A program made the translations under genes and the position numbers. Below are positions 1 through 9,571 of a DNA stretch of 64,000 nucleotides, one piece after another. Location of the stretch: assembly GCF_016862095.1 (NCBI RefSeq), contig NZ_BOMH01000041.1, forward strand, positions 1-64,000, given 5' to 3'. The notes beneath the pieces are model-generated. The model was not told where the DNA came from. It ran no database searches and saw only the letters and a program-made list of their open reading frames with translations. This DNA is from Actinoplanes cyaneus. GTDB taxonomy: Bacteria > Actinomycetota > Actinomycetes > Mycobacteriales > Micromonosporaceae. Numbering within the stretch: position 1 is the first letter of the stretch; each line of letters starts with the position of its first letter.

Positions 1-28
1 GAAGAGGACGTTCGAGCGGAGGGCGCTC

Positions 29-670
29 TCACGCGCCAGCTGCCCGTTCCGACCGGCAGAGCCAGGTGCGGTACCAGTCAGCGAAGGTCATGCGGCTGCC
101 GTCCGGGTTCTGCAGCGGACGGAAGCCCTCCTCATCCGCCGTGTCATCGGCCCACATCTGACCGCGGGAGGGGCCACTTACCACCAGCGCTTCATATAGG
201 GCGCAGCCAAGGTGGCAAAGATAGAGCAAGCCGGTCGAATGGGCCGGATCGAAGAGAGTTTCGCTGCGCAATTCCCACCAGGCGTCCTCCTCCCGTCCGC
301 GCTCCGGCCGGGGAGGCAATTCGTCGGCTGGGTTGAAGGCTCGGATGTGAGCAAAGGGTCGGACAAGTGCTTCGCGGTCGTTGAGGGCGGCACCGCCGCC
401 TTCCCATGTCCAACGCTCATCCAACCGGTGCACAGGAAAGAGGCCGTATGCCGGGCCGGCACCGCCGCGGCTCACCTCGAGCAAAAACGAACGGTACTCA
501 ACCGGAAGCTCGACACCCAGCTGGCCTTCCAACTCGGCAAGCTCATCACGGGTCAACGATTCCGCCAGGTGCCAGCCGTGCGAGGTTGCGCCAAAGACCT
601 CAGCGGCACCGGTGAGTCCTGCCAAAGCGGCGATGCGGGGCCGGACGTCTGACCAGTCGATCTTTGTCAT
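29..670 (-). CDS. SMI1/KNR4 (SUKH) family protein
   Basis: A 213-aa soluble protein. The segment around residues 38-75, with LTRDELAELEGQLGVELP followed by YRSFLLEVSRGG, is the hallmark start of the SMI1/KNR4 fold: an acidic helix, a Leu-Pro turn, then a hydrophobic helix and a glycine-rich loop. SUKH proteins in bacteria are often immunity proteins for contact-dependent toxins, but many are orphans of unknown role. No toxin gene is visible next to it, though the window starts only 28 bases past its stop. It has no signal peptide or membrane segment. The family call is firm and the function is open. Confidence 0.8.
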   Translation of the reverse strand: MTKIDWSDVRPRIAALAGLTGAAEVFGATSHGWHLAESLTRDELAELEGQLGVELPVEYRSFLLEVSRGGAGPAYGLFPVHRLDERWTWEGGGAALNDREALVRPFAHIRAFNPADELPPRPERGREEDAWWELRSETLFDPAHSTGLLYLCHLGCALYEALVVSGPSRGQMWADDTADEEGFRPLQNPDGSRMTFADWYRTWLCRSERAAGA

Positions 671-747
671 GGCCGGACCCTAGCGCTACCCACCGACAAG
701 ATTAGGTTCAAGAAGGCGACGCTCAACGCCCTCTCATCGGCAGATCA

Positions 748-902
748 GTAAACGTGATCAGGCTTCGGCGAGCAACGGGCGAACCGCCGAGCAGGGGTGT
801 CCCAGCCGAGGACGTTGCGCGGCCGTTGTTTAGTTCGGTGGCCACGGCGGTCAGGTCCTTGGCGGCGTGCACGATGAGATCGCTCCCGATGGCGCGGGGT
901 GA
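748..902 (-). mobile_element. Remnant of an IS30-family transposase C-terminus
   Basis: Read on the minus strand, one frame gives GSDLIVHAAKDLTAVATELNN (about 902-825) and the next frame continues with RPRNVLGWDTPARRFA (about 825-770). Together they match the conserved IS30 transposase end, where an aspartate-serine-histidine stretch leads into LNxRPRKTLGWxTPAE. The frame change at about 820-827 and the missing N-terminus and catalytic core make it a dead fragment. I see no terminal inverted repeats. The rest of the gap 671-1147 holds no other gene I can support. Confidence 0.65.
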
Positions 903-1147
903 CGTCCCGGCAAATGCATCCGGGCCACGCAGGTATGGCGTTGTCCGGGGTGTGGCCGGCTGTGGGCCTTCTCGGGTCACAGCGACACCGCATCTGAATA
1001 CGTTCCCCAACTGGACGGTCACTGAAGGGCTTCGCCAGGTGTGAAGTTGTGACACCGCTGCCGTCCGAGCATCGATGTGCCCGGGACGGCAGCGGCCTGT
1101 TGGCCACCGAGCCTCCGGTCGGGGAGCGGCCGAGCGTCGAGAACGGC

Positions 1148-1702
1148 TCAGGCTGATCTGGACTGAAGGACGCGCAGCGCCAGCTCGCCCCAGGAGATGT
1201 TCTCGCGCTCGAAACTGATGCCGCGCTGGAGTGTCAGGTAGGGGCCGATCCGGTTCCCGGTCGCCAGGAACTCCTCGTGGCTCCGGTTGCCGAGGATCTC
1301 GGCGAGCTGGCGCTCGTACGCCTCCAGCCGTTGCTCGCTCTGCTTGATGCGGGCCTCGATCGAGGTCCGGACCGCGGCGGGGTCGGCCCAGGCCAACGCC
1401 TCGACCTGGACCAGCAGCTCGTCACGGACGGTGGTGGGTCTGGGCTCGCGCCGGGTGAACTCCAGCAGGGCGGCCCGGCCCGCGGCGGTGATCGAGAAGA
1501 GCCGCTTGTCAGGCCGTTTGTCCTGGTGCACGACGCGGGCCGTGAGCAGCCCCTCGGCCTCCATCTTGTCGAGCTCGCGGTAGAGCTGCTGCGGTGTCGC
1601 GGTCCAGAAGTTGGCGACCGACACCCGGAACCGTTTGGCCAGGTCGTACCCGGACGACTCGCTGTCGATCAGCGCCGCGAGCAGGGCGTTCCTCAGGGCC
1701 AC
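1148..1702 (-). CDS. PadR family transcriptional regulator
   Basis: A 184-aa protein with an N-terminal winged helix (residues 1-75: ALLAALIDSESSGYDLAKRF, then TPQQLYRELDKMEAEGLL, then the wing with DKRPDKRLFSIT) and a C-terminal helical Vir-like dimerisation region (90-180), the normal PadR layout. It starts with GTG and overlaps the end of the crotonase gene by 10 bases, so it is the last gene of the fadH-crotonase-padR operon. It probably represses its own operon; a palindrome over the predicted promoter at 4520-4541 is the likely target. PadR regulators often respond to aromatic or lipophilic ligands; the ligand here is unknown. Confidence 0.9.
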   Translation of the reverse strand: MALRNALLAALIDSESSGYDLAKRFRVSVANFWTATPQQLYRELDKMEAEGLLTARVVHQDKRPDKRLFSITAAGRAALLEFTRREPRPTTVRDELLVQVEALAWADPAAVRTSIEARIKQSEQRLEAYERQLAEILGNRSHEEFLATGNRIGPYLTLQRGISFERENISWGELALRVLQSRSA

Positions 1703-2505
1703 AGGCGCATCCTACGGGCGCGGGGGCCGAACTCCGGATCGCTCTTCTTCAGCACGGCGCGGCGCAGGGCACCGGTGTTCGGCAGGCGCAGCAGACGCAG
1801 CTGCTCCCAGCGCTCGCGGGCGAACGTGCGGCGGGCGCTGCCGGTCAGCGCGCCGTCGACCAGCCGTTTGGCGGCGGCGAGCGCGTCCGGTGACCTGCTC
1901 AGCAGGCTCTCGGCGAACGCGGTGGCGGCTTTGAGCGGCTCGGCGTCCAGCTCGGTGACCAGGCCCAGCCGGTGCGCCTCGGCGCCGCTGAACTGCTCGG
2001 CGGTCATCGTGAGCCGCTTGGCGACGTCCGGCCCGACGATCTCGGTGAGGCTGCGGACCCCGGTCATGTCCGGGATGATCCCCCACTTGCCCTCGAGGAC
2101 GGACCATTTCGAGTCGGGGGTGGCGAAGCGGAAGTCGGCGGCGAGCGCGATCTGGATGCCGCCGCCGTAGCAGTGACCGGTCACCGCGGCGATCACCGGG
2201 ACCGGGATGCGGCGCCATGCCCAGCAGGCCTCCTGGAACGTGTTCGTGCCGCGCCACGGCGCCGGGACGAATGCCTTCGCGACCCGGGCGGGCGTCTTCA
2301 GCGTGCCGGCGATGTCCAGGCCGGCGCAGAACGACGGGCCCTCGCCGGCGATCACGACGGCGCGCAGGGTCCGGTCCTTCTTGAGCTGGCGGGCGGTCCG
2401 GATCAGCTCGTCGAGGGTGTCCAGGGTGAGGGCGTTGAGCTTGTCGGGACGGTCCAGCCTGACCTGGGCTATGCCGTTCTCCACGCTCAGCGACAGATAC
2501 TTCAC
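1693..2505 (-). CDS. Enoyl-CoA hydratase/isomerase (crotonase) family protein
   Basis: A 270-aa crotonase. The first oxyanion-hole segment is GEGPSFCAGLDIAGTL (about 60-75) and the second is GHCYGGGIQIALAADFRFA (about 115-133), both typical of acyl-CoA hydratases and isomerases. The usual catalytic glutamate position carries the sequence KWGIIPDMTG, as in crotonases of unassigned substrate. The start is a GTG with AGGAGAC just upstream, 14 bases after the fadH stop, so the two are translated together. Beside a dienoyl-CoA reductase it most likely acts in breakdown of unsaturated or unusual acyl-CoAs. The exact substrate cannot be read from the sequence. Confidence 0.88.
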   Translation of the reverse strand: MKYLSLSVENGIAQVRLDRPDKLNALTLDTLDELIRTARQLKKDRTLRAVVIAGEGPSFCAGLDIAGTLKTPARVAKAFVPAPWRGTNTFQEACWAWRRIPVPVIAAVTGHCYGGGIQIALAADFRFATPDSKWSVLEGKWGIIPDMTGVRSLTEIVGPDVAKRLTMTAEQFSGAEAHRLGLVTELDAEPLKAATAFAESLLSRSPDALAAAKRLVDGALTGSARRTFARERWEQLRLLRLPNTGALRRAVLKKSDPEFGPRARRMRLWP

Positions 2506-2519
2506 GTTTGTCTCCTGAA

Positions 2520-4541
<2,022 letters not shown>

Positions 4542-4554
4542 AAAGAAAGTGACT

Positions 4555-4683
4555 ATGACAGCGCTCGAGCACTGGGCGCGAACGCTGCTGGACCTGAAGG
4601 CGGCGGTGCCGAGCCTGCGATGGCACGTGCACCTGGACGACGACGATCTGGATGACGAGGCGCTGCGTCAGCTGGCGGGCTGA
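4555..4683 (+). CDS. Small hypothetical protein (42 aa)
   Basis: A short reading frame that begins 43 bases from the divergent fadH start and encodes MTALEHWARTLLDL, then an Asp-rich stretch HLDDDDLDDEAL. The acidic run is flanked by amphipathic helices. It has only a weak ribosome site (AAGAAAG). It would share the control region, including the palindrome at 4520-4541, with fadH. I recognise no family; it may be a real small protein or chance. Confidence 0.35.
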   Translation: MTALEHWARTLLDLKAAVPSLRWHVHLDDDDLDDEALRQLAG

Positions 4684-4711
4684 CGCCGTACGCGCGAAGG
4701 GGTCTTGATCG

Positions 4712-6016
4712 TCAGCACTCGATGACGTTGACGGCGAGGCCGCCGCGGGACGTCTCCTTGTACTTGATCTTCATGTCGGCGCCGGTCTCCTTCATGGTCT
4801 TGATGACCTTGTCGAGGGAGACGTGGTGCTTCCCGTCGCCGCGCAATGCCATCTTCGCCGCGGTGACCGCCTTGACCGCCGCCATCCCGTTGCGCTCGAT
4901 GCACGGGATCTGCACTAGCCCGCCCACCGGATCGCAGGTCAGCCCGAGGTTGTGCTCCATGCCGATCTCGGCGGCGTTCTCCACCTGCTCGGGGGTGCCG
5001 CCGAGGACCTCGGCGAGCCCGGCCGCCGCCATCGCGCACGCCGAGCCGACCTCGCCCTGGCAGCCGACCTCGGCGCCGGAGATCGACGCGTTCTCCTTGA
5101 AGAGCAGCCCGATCGCACCGGCTGCCAGCAGGAACCGGACCACACCGTCGGCGTTGAAGCCGGGCACGAACGCCTGGCAGTAGCTGAGCACGGCCGGGAT
5201 GATCCCCGCGGCGCCGTTGGTGGGCGCGGTCACCACGCGACCTCCGGCCGCGTTCTGCTCGTTGACCGCCATCGCGTACGCCGTGAGCCACTCCATGGCG
5301 TGCACGGCAGGGTCACCCGCCGCCCGCAGTTGACGGGCTGTCGCCGCCGCGCGCCGGCGCACCTTGAGGCCGCCGGGCAGGACCCCTTCGGCGTCGAGTC
5401 CCGCGTTCACGCAGTCCTGCATGACCTGCCAGATGCCGAGCAGCCCGGCCTGGATGTCCGGAACTGATCGCCACGCGGTCTCGTTGGCCAGCATCACCCG
5501 CGAGATGGAGAGCCCGGTGGTGCGGGTCAGCTCCAGCAGTTCCGCGCCGGTGCTGAACGGGTGTGGGAGCACGGTGTCGTCCGCCCGTACGCGGGAGGGG
5601 GACATCTGGTCCACGACGAAGCCGCCGCCGACCGAGAAGTAGGTCTTGCGGAGCAGCTCGGAGCCGTCGGCGCCGAGCGCAGTGAAGGTCATCCCGTTGG
5701 GGTGCTCGGGCAGCGACCGCCGCCGGTGCAGCACCAGGTCGACGGCGATCTCGCGGCCGCCGAGCAGGATCGGCCCGGGTTCCAGGGACGTGTCGACCGT
5801 CTCCGGCTCCTCCCCCATCAGGCCGAGCAGCACCGCGCGCGGCGTGCCGTGGCCGTGACCGGTAGCGCCCAGCGAGCCGAAGAGCTCCGCGCGGATGCCG
5901 AGCACCCGCTCGTCGAGGAGGCGGGTGAACAGTCGCGCGGCTCGCATCGGGCCCACCGTGTGGGAGCTGGACGGGCCGATGCCGATCGAGAACAGGTCGA
6001 AGACGGAGACGGCCAT
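4712..6016 (-). CDS. sdaA: L-serine ammonia-lyase, iron-sulfur dependent
   Basis: A 434-aa L-serine dehydratase that converts L-serine to pyruvate and ammonia. It is the fused single-chain form: a beta domain starting [21 protein letters not shown] and an alpha domain with [17 protein letters not shown] near residue 330 and the tail [16 protein letters not shown]. The cysteines in the alpha domain and near the C-terminus bind the 4Fe-4S cluster. I chose the ATG at 6016, which has AAGG eight bases upstream, over a TTG six bases earlier. It lies 9 bases after gcvT, so the glycine riboswitch controls it too: excess glycine is turned to serine and then to pyruvate. Confidence 0.94.
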   Translation of the reverse strand: MAVSVFDLFSIGIGPSSSHTVGPMRAARLFTRLLDERVLGIRAELFGSLGATGHGHGTPRAVLLGLMGEEPETVDTSLEPGPILLGGREIAVDLVLHRRRSLPEHPNGMTFTALGADGSELLRKTYFSVGGGFVVDQMSPSRVRADDTVLPHPFSTGAELLELTRTTGLSISRVMLANETAWRSVPDIQAGLLGIWQVMQDCVNAGLDAEGVLPGGLKVRRRAAATARQLRAAGDPAVHAMEWLTAYAMAVNEQNAAGGRVVTAPTNGAAGIIPAVLSYCQAFVPGFNADGVVRFLLAAGAIGLLFKENASISGAEVGCQGEVGSACAMAAAGLAEVLGGTPEQVENAAEIGMEHNLGLTCDPVGGLVQIPCIERNGMAAVKAVTAAKMALRGDGKHHVSLDKVIKTMKETGADMKIKYKETSRGGLAVNVIEC

Positions 6017-6025
6017 GATCAATCC

Positions 6026-7072
6026 TTACCGGGAGCGCTGGTAGAACGGGAGCGGGACGATCTCGACGTCTTCACGCTTGCCACGAACATCGACCGCCAG
6101 GCGGCGTGAGTCCAGACTTCTCGTGACATATGCGAGAGCGATCGGGTGGCCGAGCGTCGGCGACGGCGCGCCGCTGGTCACCTCGCCGACCGTCTCGCCC
6201 GTTTCTGCGTCGACCACGGCGTGTCCGGCCCGCGGTGAGCGGCGTCCCTTCGACACCAGCCCGACCAGTTCCCGCGACGACGAGTGGGACCGCAGCGCCT
6301 CGCCGCCGACGAAGTCCCGCTTGTCCAGCGCCACGATCCGGCCGAGCCCGGCGTCGAACGGGGTGGTGCGGATGGTCAGCTCGTGACCGTAGAGCGGCAT
6401 CCCGGCCTCGAGCCGCAGCGTGTCCCGGCAGGCCAGTCCGGCCGGCTGCGCGCCCGCCTCCTGCAGGAACGCCCAGATCGACGCCGCGTCCTCGTTCGCG
6501 CAGTAGATCTCGAACCCGTCCTCGCCGGTGTATCCGGTGCGGGCCAGCAGCACGTCCTTGCCGGCCACCCGGGACGGCTTGATCGCGTAGTACTTCAGAT
6601 CCGGGTGCTCGCCGGCGATCGTCACGGCGTCCGGGCCCTGCACCGCGATCAGCGCCCGGTCCACGGACTCGATCGTGACCGCGAAACCACCCGAGTGCTC
6701 ACCCAGCATCGCGCGGACCACCTGCGCGTTCGCGGCGTTCGCCACGACCAGGAACTCCTGCTCGGCGAGCCGGTAGACGACCAGGTCGTCGAGCACGCCG
6801 CCGGTGGTGTGGCACAGCATCGTGTACTTGGCGCGCCCCGGCTTCACCGCGGAGAGCCTGCCGACCAGGGCGTGATCCAGGAACGCGGCGGCGTCCGGCC
6901 CGGCGACAGCGATCTGCCCCATGTGGCCGAGATCGAAGAGCCCCGCCGATCGGCGTACGGCGTGATGCTCGGCCACATCACTGCCGTACCGCAGCGGCAT
7001 CTCCCAGCCGGCGAACCCGGTGAAGCTGGCGCCGAGGCGCTGGTGGACGTCGTAGAGCGCGGTGCGTCGCAA
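6026..7072 (-). CDS. gcvT: Aminomethyltransferase, glycine cleavage T protein
   Basis: A 348-aa T protein that takes the aminomethyl group from H protein, releasing ammonia and giving 5,10-methylene-tetrahydrofolate. The fold is shown by GWEMPLRYGSDVAEHHAVR near the N-terminus, DLGHMGQIAVAGPDA, then GYTGEDGFEIY and CRDTLRLEAGMPLYGHEL in the folate-binding part. The C-terminal barrel ends in LPFYQR. The start is TTG with AAGGAG seven bases upstream. It is the first gene after the glycine riboswitch and is followed by sdaA. gcvH and gcvP are not in the window. Confidence 0.94.
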   Translation of the reverse strand: MRRTALYDVHQRLGASFTGFAGWEMPLRYGSDVAEHHAVRRSAGLFDLGHMGQIAVAGPDAAAFLDHALVGRLSAVKPGRAKYTMLCHTTGGVLDDLVVYRLAEQEFLVVANAANAQVVRAMLGEHSGGFAVTIESVDRALIAVQGPDAVTIAGEHPDLKYYAIKPSRVAGKDVLLARTGYTGEDGFEIYCANEDAASIWAFLQEAGAQPAGLACRDTLRLEAGMPLYGHELTIRTTPFDAGLGRIVALDKRDFVGGEALRSHSSSRELVGLVSKGRRSPRAGHAVVDAETGETVGEVTSGAPSPTLGHPIALAYVTRSLDSRRLAVDVRGKREDVEIVPLPFYQRSR

Positions 7073-7103
7073 CGGGAGGCTCCTTGGATCGGTGCCTCCC
7101 TCG

Positions 7104-7285
7104 CTCTGTCATCTCTGCCTGAGAGGTTCACCGCCGTTGAGCGGTTTGCACCGTGGGCGCAGCGCCGTAGAAGCGCTGACTTTCCAGAGTCGCCTGACCG
7201 CTGCGGTACATGGGCCTGAGAGATTCTGAGGGAGAAGTTGCTCCTTCGGCGCCCTCGCCAGGTCGCGAGGGCTCTCCCGCAGCGG
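7104..7285 (-). promoter_or_regulatory. Tandem glycine riboswitch upstream of gcvT-sdaA
   Basis: On the minus strand two glycine aptamers follow each other. The first opens with GGGAGAGCC at 7278, has GCGCCGAAGGAGCAA and closes with CTCTCAGGCCCA. The second has GACTCTGGAAAG, then GCGCCCACGGTGCAAACC and GGTGAACCTCTCAGGCAGAG, ending near 7104. These are the conserved elements of the gcvT riboswitch. In this family glycine binding raises expression of glycine-consuming genes. It ends 31 bases before the TTG start of gcvT. Confidence 0.93.
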
Positions 7286-7324
7286 TCGTTGCGGCGAAGT
7301 CTTCACTTGTCGGCTCGGACCCTA

Positions 7325-7765
7325 TCAGCCGGCGCGTTCCTTCTGCCCCGCCTGGGCCAGGCGTTCCAACGCGGGCAAGGCCTGCACGATCGCGTCGCGG
7401 TCGGCCGGCTCCAGCTCGTCGAAGAGGTGGTCGAGCGTCGTGGCGTAGTGCGCCAGGGTCCGGATGACCACAGCCCGCCCCTCCTCGGTGACCTCGACCA
7501 GCACGCCACGCCCGTCGGTCGGGTCGGGCACGCGGCGGACCAGGGCGGACTTCTCCATCCGGCCGACCAGCTGGGTCATGCCGGGCTGCGACGCGCGGGT
7601 CATCCGGGCCAGGTCGGTGACCCGGGCCGGCCCCTCCTCGGAGAGCCGGCGCAGCACGGCCAGGGCCACCGAGCTCGGGTTGTCCGGCCCCTCCAACTGG
7701 CGCAGGAAGCGCACCAGCTGAGCCAGCACCGGCAACAACTGTGATCCACGACTCTCGCCGCTCAT
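7325..7765 (-). CDS. MarR family transcriptional regulator
   Basis: A 146-aa winged-helix protein: helices with LPVLAQLVRFLRQLEG, DNA-recognition helix ARVTDLARMTRASQPGMTQLVGRMEKSALV and wing VPDPTDGRGVLVEVTEEG, then the C-terminal dimer helix LDHLFDELEPADR. I prefer the ATG at 7765, which has GAGG at eight bases, over one two codons upstream. It is divergent from an MFS pump gene and probably represses it and itself through the palindrome in the 65-bp gap. The inducer is unknown. Confidence 0.9.
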   Translation of the reverse strand: MSGESRGSQLLPVLAQLVRFLRQLEGPDNPSSVALAVLRRLSEEGPARVTDLARMTRASQPGMTQLVGRMEKSALVRRVPDPTDGRGVLVEVTEEGRAVVIRTLAHYATTLDHLFDELEPADRDAIVQALPALERLAQAGQKERAG

Positions 7766-7768
7766 TTG

Positions 7769-7783
7769 CATAACCTCATTATG
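7769..7783. promoter_or_regulatory. MarR operator candidate
   Basis: A perfect palindrome, CATAA-CCTCA-TTATG, lies between the divergent marR and MFS genes, over the marR start region. MarR proteins typically bind AT-rich palindromes of about this size. Binding here by the adjacent MarR is an inference. Confidence 0.5.
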
Positions 7784-7830
7784 GACCTAGAGTGGAAAAC
7801 ATCCAGATCCTTTCGTACGGAGGTGGTCCG

Positions 7831-9089
7831 GTGAGCACGGCTACCGGTCAATCACTCTTCAAGCAGCCACGGGCCGTCTTCGCGGTCGCGTTCGCCTGCG
7901 TCGTCAGCTTCATGGGCATCGGCCTGGTCGACCCGATCCTCCCGGCGCTCTCCTCGAAACTCGACGCCACGCCCAGCCAGGTCAGCCTGCTGTTCACCAG
8001 CTCTTCACCGGCTGGATCGCCAGCCGCATCGGCGCCAAGCCCACACTGATCGCCGGGCTCTCGCTGATCGTCGTCTTCGCCGCGCTCGCCGGCCTGTCCG
8101 GCTCGATCAACGGCATCGTCGGCTTCCGGGCCGGCTGGGGCCTGGGCAACGCGCTGTTCATCGCCACCAGCCTCGCCGTCATCGTCGCGTCGGCCACCGG
8201 CGGTTTCGCCGGCGCGATCGTGCTCTACGAGGCGGCGCTCGGCCTGGGCATCGCGGCCGGCCCGCTGCTCGGCGGCTTCCTCGGCAACCTCAGCTGGCGC
8301 GGCCCGTTCTTCGGCGTGGCCGTCCTGATGGCGATCGCGCTGCTGGCCACGATCACCCTGGTCGAGCCCACCCCGAAGCCCGCGCGGCCGACCCCGCTGC
8401 TCGCACCGATCAAGGCGTTGCGGCACCGCAGCCTGCTCACGATGGGCATCACGGCGCTGCTGTACAACTGGGGCTTCTTCACGATGCTCGGCTACGCGCC
8501 GTACCCGATGGAGCTCAGCGCCACCCGGCTCGGCTTCGTCTTCTTCGCCTGGGGCCTGCTGCTCGCCTTCTTCTCCATCACCGGCGCAGCGTGGCTGCAG
8601 CGCAGGTTCGGCACCGCGCGGTCGCTCTACGGCGCGCTGACCGTCTTCGCCGTCCTGCTCCTGCTGATCGGCGTGTTCACCGACAATCGCTGGGCCGTGA
8701 TCGTCTGCGTGGTCGCGTCCGGCATCGTCGCCGGCATCAACAACACGCTCACCACCCAGGCCGTCATGCTGGTCTCACCGATCGAGCGCCCGGTCGCGTC
8801 CGCGGCCTACGGTTTCGTCCGCTTCATCGGCGGCGGCCTGGCCCCCTACGCGGCCGGCAAGATGGTCGACCACTGGAACATCCACGTCCCGTTCATCATC
8901 GGCGCGGTCGTCGTCCTGCTCGGCGTCGCCGTCCTGTCCACCGGACACCGGCCGCTCGCCGCCGCCGACGCCGCGATGGCCGCGGAGGGGCCGCACAGCG
9001 CTCCCGACGACGTGGCCGGCGAGATCGCCGACGAGTTTGGCGGTGCGCCCGACGCCATCGACCTCGAGAAAGAGATCAGAACCCACTGA
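7831..9089 (+). pseudogene. MFS multidrug-type transporter, interrupted by a deletion
   Basis: A 12-helix major facilitator gene read in two frames. The first part starts at GTG 7831 after GGAGGTGG and ends in PSQVSLLFTS near 8000; the second frame picks up with LFTGWIASRIGAKP at 8001 and runs to 9089. Family members have about nine more residues (the end of the second helix) between LFTS and LFTG. A deletion of about 28 bases would remove them and give exactly this frame change. The rest is well conserved, with no further stops. Divergent from marR, it looks like a drug efflux pump that was lost recently or was damaged in assembly. Confidence 0.75.
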
Positions 9090-9181
9090 CCCCGATTTCC
9101 CGTACGCCGTGAGCCCCCGCCCGTGACCCCGCGCCCGCCGGCCCCGCTCCCCTCCGGGCCGCTACGCGAGTCCCGCCCTCC

Positions 9182-9441
9182 GGCTGGTCCTCATGGACGT
9201 CATGAGGCACGAATAACGTCCATGAGGACCAGCCGAAACCCCGCCCCGCGCCGCGCGCCCACCCCCAGCACACCTCGCGGCCCCGGCTGGCGCTCATGGA
9301 CGTTATGAGGCACGAATAACGTCCATGAGCGCCAGCCGAAACCCCGGCACCGCGCCGCCGGCCCACCCCCAGCGCACCTCGCGGCCCGGGCTGGCGCTCA
9401 CGGTTGTTATGAGGCACGAGTAACGACCGTGAGCACCAGCC
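9182..9441. repeat. Three tandem 53-nt hairpin repeats, period 103-104 bp
   Basis: Copies lie at 9182-9234, 9285-9337 and 9389-9441. Each has 22-nt arms running from GGCTGG inward, a constant 9-nt loop GAGGCACGA, and the return arm ending CCAGCC. Paired positions are 21, 22 and 19 of 22; two of the three misses in copy 3 are G-U wobbles, and one pair changes from T-A to C-G on both arms. The 50-51 nt spacers between copies are also similar. The gap 9090-9571 holds no gene. Confidence 0.9.
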
Positions 9442-9473
9442 GAAACCCCGCGCCGCGCCGGGAGCGGGCGCCG

Positions 9474-9563
9474 GGCGGACGTCGCGGCTCCGGCGGACGT
9501 CGCAGCTCCGGCGGACGCCGCGGCTCCGGCGGACGTTGCGGCTCTGGCCGACGTTGCGGCTCT
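9474..9563. repeat. 18-bp minisatellite, five copies
   Basis: Five head-to-tail 18-bp units, consensus GGCGGACGTCGCGGCTCC, with one to three changes each, lie between the hairpin cluster and the stop codon of the histidine kinase gene at 9572. The units are a multiple of three but no frame here looks like a real gene. Confidence 0.85.
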
Positions 9564-9571
9564 GGCTGGGC

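Noticed and set aside
9182-9441. CRISPR-like array
   Set aside because: The repeats are long hairpins with period 103-104 bp, the spacers resemble each other, there are only three copies, and no cas genes are near.
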